DNA of 40,607 bases. It comes from Candidatus Zixiibacteriota bacterium. Its GTDB lineage: Bacteria; RBG-13-66-14; B26-G2; WVWN01. The position numbers were made by a program, and so were the translations under genes. The stretch spans positions 1 to 40,607 of the forward strand of contig JAUWLW010000027.1 of the NCBI GenBank assembly GCA_030613505.1, written 5' to 3'. The notes under the pieces are model-generated. The model had not been told where the DNA came from, ran no database searches, and saw nothing but the letters and a program-made list of their open reading frames with translations. This document shows positions 27,006-33,939 of this stretch, one piece after another. Numbering within the stretch: the first letter of the stretch is position 1; the number at the start of each line of letters is the position of its first letter.

Positions 27006-27230
27006 CTACTCGCCACCTTCGCCCGGTTCGCCCTCCTCGGCCGGTGCTTCTTCTTCCTCGGCGGGAGTTTCAGGAGCTGGCGTTTCGGGAACCGGCTCCT
27101 CGACCGTTTCAGGCATTACTTCGCCTGTCTCGACCGTTTCGGCAGGCGCTTCCTTCTTCTTGCAACCTACGAGCATCAGGCCGCCGCAGGCAAATAAAGC
27201 GACTAGGATAAAGACTAAAAGGTTCCGCAT
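27006..27230 (-). CDS. small acidic lipoprotein
   Basis: This 74-residue protein has a signal peptide with lipobox LVGC (Cys23). The mature chain starts KKKEAPAET and then is almost only Glu, Pro, Ala, Thr and Gly (for example EEEEAPAEEGEPGEGGE). It is thus a lipid-anchored, disordered acidic tail. Start is ATG 27230, 12 nt after AGGAGG. It is a stand-alone transcript with a near-consensus promoter and a strong terminator, suggesting high expression, perhaps like an Lpp-type envelope spacer. That role is inference. Confidence 0.8.
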   Translation of the reverse strand: MRNLLVFILVALFACGGLMLVGCKKKEAPAETVETGEVMPETVEEPVPETPAPETPAEEEEAPAEEGEPGEGGE

Positions 27231-27279
27231 TAGCGCGTAACACCTCCTTTTTATAAAAATTACCGCTTGTTTATATATC

Positions 27280-27308
27280 AGTATACCAGCAACCCGGTGG
27301 GGTGTCAA
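27280..27308 (-). promoter_or_regulatory. strong sigma70-type promoter of the small lipoprotein gene
   Basis: TTGACA (27303-27308), exactly 17 nt, and TATACT (27280-27285) on the minus strand: one of the best consensus matches in the window. The start would be near 27273. Confidence 0.85.
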
Positions 27309-27433
27309 TATTTATTTTGGGCGGGATTTGTGCTAAAAATCGCCAACCGCGGCGCCCACCGGGAATTGTTTTTACCGCGCCGTCACTAATAAAATTCGAC
27401 GCTTCTCGGTTTTACGTTCGCTATCCGTGGAAA

Positions 27434-27979
27434 CTACCCGTTTTGGGGGCCTTCGGTCGGCGGCTTTTCCTCCCGGGCTTTACTCTTTCTGCGGCGTTCG
27501 TCCAAGAAAGTGAGAACGAAGAGCGATATCGCTCCTACCGTTATGGCCGCGTCCGCGACGTTGAAGACGTACCAGTGCCAGGGGCCGACGTGGAGGTCGA
27601 TGAAGTCGACGACGTACCCGAGGCGGAAGCGGTCGGCCAGGTTGCCGACGGCGCCGGCGAATATCGCCGCCGCGGCGAAGGACGCGGCCGGCTTGCCCGG
27701 GAGCCGCGTGAACAGGTAGCACAGCAGCGCCGCCGCTACAATGGAGAGGATGGTGAAGACCAGCGGTTTATCGGGCAAGAGGCTGAAGGCGCCGCCGGTG
27801 TTGTGGGATAGCGCGAGGTTGAAAAAATGGGGGATGACTTCGACGATTCGGCCGGGCCAAAGGTGTTTGGCGACGAAGTACTTCGTTACTTGGTCGGCGG
27901 CGATCAAGGCCGCCGCGAACGCTCCCCCCGCCGCGTAGCGGCGAAGGCCGCTTAGCCTTCTTCGGCTTCGGTTTGACAT
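27434..27979 (-). CDS. lspA: lipoprotein signal peptidase (signal peptidase II)
   Basis: LspA cuts the signal peptide of diacylated prolipoproteins in the inner membrane. It has four hydrophobic segments, the motif DQVTKYF near residues 29-35, NLALSHNTGGAFSLL, GNLADRFRLGYVVDFID with catalytic Asp125, and FNVADAAITVG with the second Asp143. I start it at ATG 27979 (181 residues), which overlaps the end of the DksA-like gene by 28 nt; ATG 27988 is possible. The C-terminal tail is Lys/Glu-rich. It is the third gene after ileS, the order known from Bacillus (ileS-ylyA-lspA). At least six lipoproteins in this window need it. Confidence 0.94.
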   Translation of the reverse strand: MSNRSRRRLSGLRRYAAGGAFAAALIAADQVTKYFVAKHLWPGRIVEVIPHFFNLALSHNTGGAFSLLPDKPLVFTILSIVAAALLCYLFTRLPGKPAASFAAAAIFAGAVGNLADRFRLGYVVDFIDLHVGPWHWYVFNVADAAITVGAISLFVLTFLDERRRKSKAREEKPPTEGPQNG

Positions 27980-28323
27980 TTCACGCATAGCGTGGCGAAG
28001 GGCCGCGCCTGCAGTCGGGCGGGGGGAATGTCGCCGCCGCACGTGTCGCATTCGCCGTAGGTAGCGTCGCGGATGCGCTCCAGCGCCGCGTCCAGCTCCT
28101 TCAATATCTGGGTCTCCCGCGTTATCAGCGAGGCGACTTTTTCGCGTTCGTAGGATTCGGTGGAGATGTCGGCGGGGTGTGACGTGAAGGCGGAGATGTC
28201 GCCGCTCGCTTCCCGCTGCGTCCGGGATATCGCGAGCTCGCGCAGCACGTTGATGTACTCGAGCTTTTTCTCCCGCATCTCGAGGAGTAGTTTTTCGAAT
28301 TTCTTCCGTTCGCGCTTGTTCAT
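27952..28323 (-). CDS. DksA/TraR-type zinc-finger protein
   Basis: This 123-residue protein has an N-terminal coiled coil (about 1-85, Lys/Glu-rich; KKFEKLLLEMREKKLEYINV). A C4 zinc finger follows, made of Cys92, Cys95, Cys113 and Cys116 (ECDTCGGDIPPARLQARP, then LCVKCQ). DksA-type proteins bind the RNA polymerase secondary channel and alter promoter response. The coiled-coil tip lacks an obvious DxxDxA motif, so it may be a YlyA-like relative. It lies 37 nt after ileS and overlaps lspA. ATG 28323 is the natural start. Confidence 0.88.
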   Translation of the reverse strand: MNKRERKKFEKLLLEMREKKLEYINVLRELAISRTQREASGDISAFTSHPADISTESYEREKVASLITRETQILKELDAALERIRDATYGECDTCGGDIPPARLQARPFATLCVKCQTEAEEG

Positions 28324-28360
28324 AGTCGACCTCGAGTTAAGAGCGGACGGCGCCCCGTTA

Positions 28361-31114
28361 TCATTTTCCTATACGGCGCATTACGCGCCGGCATCGTTCG
28401 CAAAGGTCCGGCCTGTCCGGGTCCTCGCCTACGGACGGCAGCCGCTGCCAACACCGTTGGCACTTTTCGTCGGACGCCGCCTCGACGGCCACGGCGGCCG
28501 CGCCGCCCCGTTCCAGCTCGACCTGCGACGTGATGAAGTAGGCCGGCAGGTTTTCGGCCTCGGCGGCCAGCAGCTCGTACGCGTCGCCGTCCGCGGCCAG
28601 CGCAACTACCGCCTCCAGCGGGTGGCCTATCGACCCCGCCGCCCGGGCCTCCTCCAACGCCTTGAGGACCGCCCCGCGCGTTTCCAGCAAGCGCGAAAAT
28701 TTCTCATCCAGGGCGTCGTCCTCGGCGGTTATGTCTACTTCGTCCCACTCGGCGAGGTGGACGCTCTCTGGCTCGCGCTCGTCCGCGGGGAGGTGCCGCC
28801 AGACGTCTTCGGCCGTCAGCGGTATCACCGGCGCGACGAGTTTGGCCAGCCCTCGGGCCATCAAGTACAGGCAGCTCTGGGCGGCGCGCCGCGCCGGCCC
28901 GTCGGGGGCCTCGCAGTACAGACGGTCCTTGATGACGTCTAAGTAGAACGCCGAAAGGTCGACGGCGCAGAAGTTGTGGACGGCGTGATAGACGACGTGG
29001 AACTCGAAGCGCTCGTACGCGCGGTATACCCTACGCGCGAGCCGCTTGAAGCGCTGCCGGGCGAAGCGGTCGAGCTCGGGCCACTGCTCGGGCGGGAGCG
29101 CGTCGCGGCCCGGGTCGAAGTCGCCCAGGTTGCCCAGGAGGAAGCGGGCCGTATTGCGGACGCGGCGGTACGTCTCCACGACCTGGTCCAGCAGCCGGTA
29201 CGAAAGGCCGATGTCGGTGCGGTAGTCCTCCGACGCCACCCACAGCCGCAGCACGTCGGCGCCGTACTTCTCCACCACCTCTTGTGGCGGGATGACGTTG
29301 CCGGCGGACTTGTGCATGGCCTTGCCGTCGACGTCCAGCATGAAGCCGTGCGTGATGACGGTCCGGTACGGCGACGAGCCCTTGGTGCACAGCGCGACCA
29401 ACAGCGAGAGCTGGAACCAGCCGCGGTGCTGGTCCGAGCCCTCGAGGTAGAGGTCCGCGGGCCACGGAAGGCCGTAGCACTCGTTGAGGACGGCGAGGTG
29501 GCTCGTGCCGCTCTCGAACCACACGTCGAGGATGTCTTCCGATTTGCGCCAGCTCGAGCCCCCGCACTTCTCGCACGTCGCGCCGGCGGCCAGCTCCTCG
29601 GCCGGGGCGCGCCAGTAGCCCTCGATGCCTTCCTTCGCTACGAGCTCCTCCACCCGCGCCAGGAACTCGTCGCCGAGATGGAGCTCGTCGCACGAGGCGC
29701 AGTAGAGCGCCGGGATGGGGACGCCCCAGCTCCGCTGGCGGCTGATGCACCAGTCGGGCCGGCTCTCGACCATGCCGACGATGCGCTGCTCGCCCCACCG
29801 CGGTACCCACTCGGCTTTCGCGATCTCTTTCAGCGCCGCGCCGCGGAGGTCGCCCGCCTCCATCGCCAGGAACCACTGCTTCGTCGCGCGGAAGAGGAGC
29901 GGGTTCTTGCAGCGCCAGCAGTGCGGGTACGAGTGCTCGGGCTCCTCGTAGTTGAGGAGCGCGCCCAATTCGCGCAGCCGCTCGACGATGCGCGCGTCGG
30001 CGTCGAAGACCAGCGTCCCCTCGTAATCCGGGACCTCGTCGGTGAAGAGGCCGCGGTCGTCGACGGGGGAGAGTATCGGCAGGCCGTACTGTTGGCCCGC
30101 GTAAAAGTCATCGGCGCCGTGGCCGGGCGCGACGTGCACGACCCCCGTGCCCTGCTCCAGCGTCACGAAGTCCGTCGTTATGACCGGCGAGACGCGCTCG
30201 ATGAAGGGGTGTCTGTATTTGACGTCCGTTAGCTCGGCGCCCTTGAAGGTTTTGACTATTTCGTAATCCGGGAGGCCGGCCGCGGCCATCGTCCCCGCCA
30301 GAAGATCTTCCGCGACGATATATATGGCGTCGCCCGCCCGAGCGGCGGCGTAGTCGTAGCCGGCGTCCACCGCCGCGGCCAGGTTCGACGGCAGCGTCCA
30401 GGGCGTCGTCGTCCACACGACGAGGTACGTCGGCCCCTGCGCGCGCAGCTCGCCCAGGCCCTCGACGACCTCGAGGCGGACCGTCACCGCCGGCGACTTC
30501 ACGTCCTTGTATTCCAGCTCGGCCTCGGCCAGCGCCGTCTCGCACGAATAACACCAGTGCACCGGTTTAAGCGCGCGGTATACGCGGCCGTCGCGCGCCA
30601 TGGCCCGGAACGCGCCCAGCACCGTCGCCTCGTAGTGGGGGTGCATCGTGAGGTACGGCGTATCCCAGGTGCCGAAGACGGCGAGCCGCTTGAAGTCCTC
30701 GCGCTGCAGCGCGACGAACTTCTCGGCGTAGGCGCGACAGCGCGCGCGGACCTCCGCGGCCTCGAGCTCCTCGCCCTTGGCGCGGAGCTCCTTCATCACC
30801 TCGTGCTCGATGGGTTGGCCGTGGCAGTCCCAGCCGGGGACGTACGGCGCGTCGAAGCCGGCCATGGTCTTCGACTTCACGACGATATCCTTGAGGACCT
30901 TGTTGAGCGCCGTCCCCATATGGATGAGGCCGTTGGCGTAGGGCGGGCCGTCGTGGAGGAGGTAGACGTCGCGGCCCCGGCGGGCTTCGCGGATCTTGCC
31001 GTAGATGTCGACCTTCTCCCAGTACGCGAGGAACTCGGGCTCGCGTTTGGCGAGGTCGGCCTTCATCGGGAAGGCGGTCTTGGGCAAGTTGAGGGTGTCT
31101 TTGTAGTCCGTCAT
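28361..31114 (-). CDS. ileS: isoleucyl-tRNA synthetase
   Basis: IleS (917 residues) charges tRNA-Ile. All parts of the bacterial enzyme are seen: [20 protein letters not shown] (residues 54-73), [15 protein letters not shown], the editing domain with [15 protein letters not shown] and [23 protein letters not shown], and [14 protein letters not shown]. The signature loop is [10 protein letters not shown] near 598, and the C-terminal zinc motif is CQRCW...LCERC. Two signatures deviate: the HxGH box is HMGT and the KMSKS loop is AMHKS; both look like tolerated class-I variants. ATG 31114 follows GGAGG (AACGGAGGCGCAGCC). The operon is ileS, DksA-like, lspA. It is preceded by an isoleucine leader and terminator (31216-31396). 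Confidence 0.97.
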   Translation of the reverse strand: MTDYKDTLNLPKTAFPMKADLAKREPEFLAYWEKVDIYGKIREARRGRDVYLLHDGPPYANGLIHMGTALNKVLKDIVVKSKTMAGFDAPYVPGWDCHGQPIEHEVMKELRAKGEELEAAEVRARCRAYAEKFVALQREDFKRLAVFGTWDTPYLTMHPHYEATVLGAFRAMARDGRVYRALKPVHWCYSCETALAEAELEYKDVKSPAVTVRLEVVEGLGELRAQGPTYLVVWTTTPWTLPSNLAAAVDAGYDYAAARAGDAIYIVAEDLLAGTMAAAGLPDYEIVKTFKGAELTDVKYRHPFIERVSPVITTDFVTLEQGTGVVHVAPGHGADDFYAGQQYGLPILSPVDDRGLFTDEVPDYEGTLVFDADARIVERLRELGALLNYEEPEHSYPHCWRCKNPLLFRATKQWFLAMEAGDLRGAALKEIAKAEWVPRWGEQRIVGMVESRPDWCISRQRSWGVPIPALYCASCDELHLGDEFLARVEELVAKEGIEGYWRAPAEELAAGATCEKCGGSSWRKSEDILDVWFESGTSHLAVLNECYGLPWPADLYLEGSDQHRGWFQLSLLVALCTKGSSPYRTVITHGFMLDVDGKAMHKSAGNVIPPQEVVEKYGADVLRLWVASEDYRTDIGLSYRLLDQVVETYRRVRNTARFLLGNLGDFDPGRDALPPEQWPELDRFARQRFKRLARRVYRAYERFEFHVVYHAVHNFCAVDLSAFYLDVIKDRLYCEAPDGPARRAAQSCLYLMARGLAKLVAPVIPLTAEDVWRHLPADEREPESVHLAEWDEVDITAEDDALDEKFSRLLETRGAVLKALEEARAAGSIGHPLEAVVALAADGDAYELLAAEAENLPAYFITSQVELERGGAAAVAVEAASDEKCQRCWQRLPSVGEDPDRPDLCERCRRVMRRIGK

Positions 31115-31215
31115 GGCTGCGCCTCCGTTGGGCGCGGCGTTAAGCCGCGTATTTTACACGAGAGCCTTTACGGTGTCAAGTTAAAATTCCTCGGCCTACG
31201 GTTTGAGAACTAACG

Positions 31216-31240
31216 AAAAAGCCGGCCTTGGGGCCGGCTT
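31216..31240 (-). terminator. attenuator terminator upstream of ileS
   Basis: On the minus strand AAGCCGGCC (31232-31240) pairs over 9 bp with GGCCGGCTT (31219-31227) across a CCAA loop, followed by a run of five T (31216-31220). It sits 25 nt after the leader-peptide stop and 101 nt before the ileS ATG, so it would stop transcription before ileS unless the alternative hairpin forms. The two arms are called segments 3 and 4. Confidence 0.85.
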
Positions 31241-31264
31241 GGGTTTTACTTATTGTGTTTCTTC

Positions 31265-31342
31265 TTAGGGCATACGCAGCCGGCCCGACCGGGGTAGGTC
31301 GATAATTATGATTATGGCGCTGGCCAGCTTGGGGTACGTCAT
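31265..31342 (-). CDS. ileS leader peptide with five consecutive isoleucine codons
   Basis: This is a 25-codon open frame on the minus strand starting ATG 31342. The leader AAGGATTGACC gives a ribosome site at the right distance, and the stop is TAA at 31265-31267. The peptide is MTYPKLASA, then five Ile (codons ATA ATC ATA ATT ATC at 31301-31315), then DLPRSGRLRMP. It lies between a TTGACG/TATATA promoter and the terminator before ileS. Its control codons match the enzyme encoded downstream, as in trp, his, leu or ilv leader peptides. It is probably made only to sense charged tRNA-Ile, not to act as a protein. Confidence 0.85.
   Translation of the reverse strand: MTYPKLASAIIIIIDLPRSGRLRMP
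31278..31329 (-). promoter_or_regulatory. pairing segments 1 and 2 of the ileS attenuator
   Basis: Segment 1, AGCTGGCC (31322-31329), lies just before the Ile codons. Segment 2, GGCCGGCT (31278-31285), lies just after them. They can pair over 8 bp with one G-U, putting the Ile codons in the loop. Segment 2 can instead pair perfectly with AGCCGGCC of segment 3 (31232-31239), forming an antiterminator. Because GCCGGC is self-complementary, several pairings are possible; only the linear order and spacing favour the attenuator reading. Confidence 0.75.
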
Positions 31343-31367
31343 GGTCAATCCTTACTTCTTACGTGAA

Positions 31368-31396
31368 TATATAACACAAAGGCGCCGCGGCGTCAA
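31368..31396 (-). promoter_or_regulatory. sigma70-type promoter of the ileS operon
   Basis: TTGACG (31391-31396), 17 nt and TATATA (31368-31373) on the minus strand. The start would be near 31361, about 19 nt before the leader-peptide ATG. Between 31115 and 31522 the only other features I see are the leader, the attenuator, and the divergent promoter at 31460-31488. Confidence 0.75.
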
Positions 31397-31459
31397 GGAG
31401 TAACAAGTTTAATATTTATAAGCGGCGTTTTCAGTACGTACACGCCACGGCGAATTATT

Positions 31460-31488
31460 TTGCACCCGGCCTTGAGTCGCGTTATAAT
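31460..31488 (+). promoter_or_regulatory. sigma70-type promoter of the propeller-protein gene
   Basis: TTGCAC (31460-31465), exactly 17 nt, and a perfect TATAAT (31483-31488) on the plus strand. The start would be near 31495, followed by GGGAGG before ATG 31523. Confidence 0.8.
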
Positions 31489-31522
31489 ATAAATTGTTAA
31501 CAACAGACGGGAGGTATCAACG

Positions 31523-33184
31523 ATGAAGGGCTTAGGGTTTTACATCTGCTTAGCGGTTATCGTCGCCGTGACGGCGGCCGCGGCCGTCGAGCAGGGGTGG
31601 TACATCACCACCGTTGACGAAGGGACGGGCGTCGGTATGATGTGTTCGCTCGCGTTGGATGCGGCGGGTAATCCCCATATATCTTATTGTGACATATCCG
31701 GACAGTATCTGAAATACGCTTATTTCGACGGTACCTCGTGGCACGTCGACGTCGTAGATAACGAATCGGCAACGGGGCAGTACAGCGACCTCGCCCTCGA
31801 CTCCGCGGGCCATCCCCATATTTCATATTCATATTACCAGACCTTTCCGTACCCCCAACTCCGGTACGCTCATTTCGACGGGACCGCTTGGCGTATATGC
31901 ACCGTGGATCGCGAGGGCGGCATGCATACCTCAATCGCCCTTGACGCGCAAGGCCGGCCCCATATAGCTTACGGCGAGTTTATTAGCCCCAAGTTTTCCA
32001 ACTTGCGGTATGCGTATTACGACGGCACGCAGTGGCACCGCGAGGTATTAGATACCGGTGCGTGCGCGGGGTACTGCACGTCAATCGCTTTGGACTCCCG
32101 GAACCGGCCCCATATCTCATACCAGGACGATTACCTACACTGCTGGTTAAAATACGCGTACTATGACGGCGCGCGGTGGCAAATCACGACGATCGATAAA
32201 TCGTTGAACGCTACAGGGATGGAGAGTTCGATCGCCGTAGATGCCGCCGGACGGCCACACATCTCTTATCAAGAGGATATATCGGAGGCCTTGAAGTACG
32301 CTAATTTCGACGGTACGCATTGGCACGTTACGACCGTCGACGAAGGCGACGTTCAACTAGATACGTGTATCGCGTTGGACGAAAGCGGCCGCCCTCGCAT
32401 AACGTATTACGCGGACCGGGATACCGGCGGCCAGTTGTTGGCGGGCGAGTTAAGATACGCGTATTTCGACGGGGCCGCGTGGCACAGAGAAGTTATCGAG
32501 GCGGGCGGCGAGGGCGAAAGGCCGGGGGTTTGGAATTCCCTCGCCCTCGACGCGGCCGGGGTACCCCACGTAGCTTACTGCCGGAGCGTCGGTTATTTTG
32601 ATTTCAGTTCGCTCAAATATGCGTGCCGAGTCGGGAACTATCTCAACTACTTCACGGCGGCGCCCAGGGGCTACGACGGCCTGGCGCTTACGTGGTCGGT
32701 TAAATCTCCTCTGGGTGAACAAATAGAGGGTTTTAACCTCTACCGCGGCGAGGAGGGCGAGAAGGAATGGCTGAAGATAACCGAGACTCCCTTGCCAGGC
32801 GGCGGCTCGGGCTCGTACGGTGACCGGGGCCTGGCTTGCCTTCGGTGTTACGAGTACTTGTTGGAGGGTATCGTCGAGGGGAGGCCGCGGCAACTCGGCA
32901 TCACGGAGGGTACGACCGGCGTGCCGCAAGCCTTCGTCCTCCACAACGCTCGCCCGAACCCGTGGTCGAGTAAGGCCGTGATCGCGTTCGAGCTTACGGA
33001 CCGGGCTGACGTGGAGCTAACGGTGTTCGATATAGCGGGCCGCAAGGTCGCAACGCTGGCGCAGGGATGGCTGCCGCCCGGCGCGCACGAACGCGAGGTC
33101 TCGGCCCTCGCGCCCGGCGTCTACGTCTACCGCTTGCAGGCGGGCGATTGGGCCGGCGCGAAGAAGATGGTGGTGGTGAGGTGA
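31523..33184 (+). CDS. secreted seven-repeat beta-propeller protein with T9SS-type C-terminal domain
   Basis: This 553-residue exported protein has a signal peptide (cleavage near AAAAVEQ). Seven repeats of about 50 residues then follow, each with a core like SIALD(A/S)xGxPHISYxD and LKYAYFDGTxWH; seven copies fit a seven-bladed propeller. A fibronectin-III-like module comes next (about 370-450; FTAAPRGYDGLALTWSV, EGFNLYRGEEG). The last 80 residues are a T9SS type A-like sorting domain (ARPNPWSSKAVIAFELTD, FDIAGRKVATLAQG, GVYVYRLQAGD, ending KKMVVVR). It is probably surface-exposed or released; T9SS machinery is not in the window. ATG 31523 follows GGGAGG. Its repeats use more AT-rich codons than neighbours. 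Ligand unknown. Confidence 0.88.
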   Translation: MKGLGFYICLAVIVAVTAAAAVEQGWYITTVDEGTGVGMMCSLALDAAGNPHISYCDISGQYLKYAYFDGTSWHVDVVDNESATGQYSDLALDSAGHPHISYSYYQTFPYPQLRYAHFDGTAWRICTVDREGGMHTSIALDAQGRPHIAYGEFISPKFSNLRYAYYDGTQWHREVLDTGACAGYCTSIALDSRNRPHISYQDDYLHCWLKYAYYDGARWQITTIDKSLNATGMESSIAVDAAGRPHISYQEDISEALKYANFDGTHWHVTTVDEGDVQLDTCIALDESGRPRITYYADRDTGGQLLAGELRYAYFDGAAWHREVIEAGGEGERPGVWNSLALDAAGVPHVAYCRSVGYFDFSSLKYACRVGNYLNYFTAAPRGYDGLALTWSVKSPLGEQIEGFNLYRGEEGEKEWLKITETPLPGGGSGSYGDRGLACLRCYEYLLEGIVEGRPRQLGITEGTTGVPQAFVLHNARPNPWSSKAVIAFELTDRADVELTVFDIAGRKVATLAQGWLPPGAHEREVSALAPGVYVYRLQAGDWAGAKKMVVVR

Positions 33185-33197
33185 GCCGCCGTCCGAA

Positions 33198-33219
33198 ACC
33201 GGCCCTTTTAAGGGCCGGT
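33198..33219. repeat. palindrome after the propeller gene (possible terminator or REP-like hairpin)
   Basis: A 10-bp perfect stem ACCGGCCCTT/AAGGGCCGGT with a TT loop lies 14 nt after the stop. No T-run follows, so it is either a weak terminator or the first of the REP-like hairpins near the transposase. Confidence 0.6.
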
Positions 33220-33221
33220 AA

Positions 33222-33248
33222 TTCACTCGCGCGGCGTAGGCCGTCGGC
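33222..33248 (+). repeat. 27-bp direct repeat, copy 1
   Basis: The sequence beginning TTCACTCGCGCGGCGTAGG is present identically over 27 bp at 33222-33248 and 33309-33335. Its end overlaps the first arm of a hairpin. Direct repeats with hairpins mark this as a mobile-element-associated block. Confidence 0.85.
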
Positions 33249-33359
33249 TTTAGCCGGCGGTATGGGAGACACGATACCCCGGCCCGCTAAAGCGGACGGT
33301 GTCGGGCCTTCACTCGCGCGGCGTAGGCCGTCGGCGGGCCCGCCGGTTAAAACCGGCGG
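33241..33359. repeat. left cluster of REP-like hairpins
   Basis: Three 2-nt-loop hairpins. The first, at 33241-33260, has stem CCGTCGGCT/AGCCGGCGG, loop TT and one G-T pair. The second, a shorter one at about 33282-33297, has core CCGCT/AGCGG and loop AA. The third, at 33340-33359, has perfect 9-bp stem CCGCCGGTT/AACCGGCGG and loop AA. The last ends directly at the transposase stop. A matching cluster lies on the other side at 33866-33935. Arms share a CCGxCxG(C/G)CT-like pattern. Confidence 0.75.
33309..33335 (+). repeat. 27-bp direct repeat, copy 2
   Basis: Identical to 33222-33248. The two copies are 87 bp apart and each precedes a hairpin, so the unit could be a duplicated REP-plus-linker. 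Confidence 0.85.
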
Positions 33360-33833
33360 TTAACAGCCGGCGTCGCGCTCGCCGGCGTCGCGCTCGCCGC
33401 CGTGGTGCTCCTCCTGCCGCGATACGTAACTCAGGACCTGTTTTACGTTCTTCAACCCCAGGCTCTCGACGTAGTAGCCCTCGCTCCAAAGGCTCGAGTC
33501 GACGTCGCGGAGGGATTGAAATTTATCCCTTAAAAATCGCGCCGTCGTCCCCTTGAAATACCGAACCGCGTCGCTGACCCGGTCGGACGGCGTTAGCGCT
33601 ATGACGAGGTGGACGTGGTCGGGCATCAAAGCCGCCGCTAAGATTTTATAGCCACGCCGTTCGGCTACGTCGAGAATGAGCCTCAAGCCTTCCCGGCCTA
33701 CTTCGCCCTCCAGGACCGGGCGGTTGCGTTTCGTTCGGAAGACGACGTGGTAGTTTAATAAGAATGCCGCGGTGGTAGACTTCTGTTCCTGGACGAGGGC
33801 GCCGATGTCTTCGGCTACGTATACGACTGCCAT
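33360..33833 (-). CDS. tnpA: IS200/IS605-type transposase (Y1 HUH, TnpA)
   Basis: This 157-residue protein has the TnpA fold: LNYHVVFRTKRNRPVLEGEV at about 26-45, the HUH metal motif MPDHVHLVI with His73 and His75, and a late helix VLSYVSRQ with candidate catalytic Tyr136 and Gln140. Single-strand transposases of this kind cut hairpin-marked ends. No tnpB follows, as in IS200 and in domesticated RAYT proteins. Its C-terminus has a tandem GERDA duplication encoded by a 15-bp repeat (33366-33395). REP-like hairpins flank it on both sides. It could be an active IS200-like element or a REP-associated resident transposase. ATG 33833; all key residues are intact. Confidence 0.88.
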   Translation of the reverse strand: MAVVYVAEDIGALVQEQKSTTAAFLLNYHVVFRTKRNRPVLEGEVGREGLRLILDVAERRGYKILAAALMPDHVHLVIALTPSDRVSDAVRYFKGTTARFLRDKFQSLRDVDSSLWSEGYYVESLGLKNVKQVLSYVSRQEEHHGGERDAGERDAGC

Positions 33834-33865
33834 AAGGTAATATCCCCCTCGCGGCCGGCCGTTAA

Positions 33866-33935
33866 CCGCCGGCTTTAGCCGGTGGCCCCGACCGCTAACG
33901 CGCCGCGGCTTAGCACCGTCCGCTAAAGCGGGCGG
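33866..33935. repeat. right cluster of REP-like hairpins
   Basis: Two 9-bp hairpins with 2-nt loops: 33866-33885 (CCGCCGGCT/AGCCGGTGG, loop TT) and 33916-33935 (CCGTCCGCT/AGCGGGCGG, loop AA). Each stem has one G-T mismatch. Together with the left cluster they bracket the transposase. Confidence 0.75.
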
Positions 33936-33939
33936 TATA

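Noticed and set aside
31115-31396. T-box riboswitch before ileS
   Set aside because: The region is too short and lacks the T-box sequence and specifier stem; an Ile-rich leader frame explains it better.
33198-33935. CRISPR array
   Set aside because: Repeats are few, of different lengths, palindromic with 2-nt loops, and unevenly spaced around a transposase; no cas genes.
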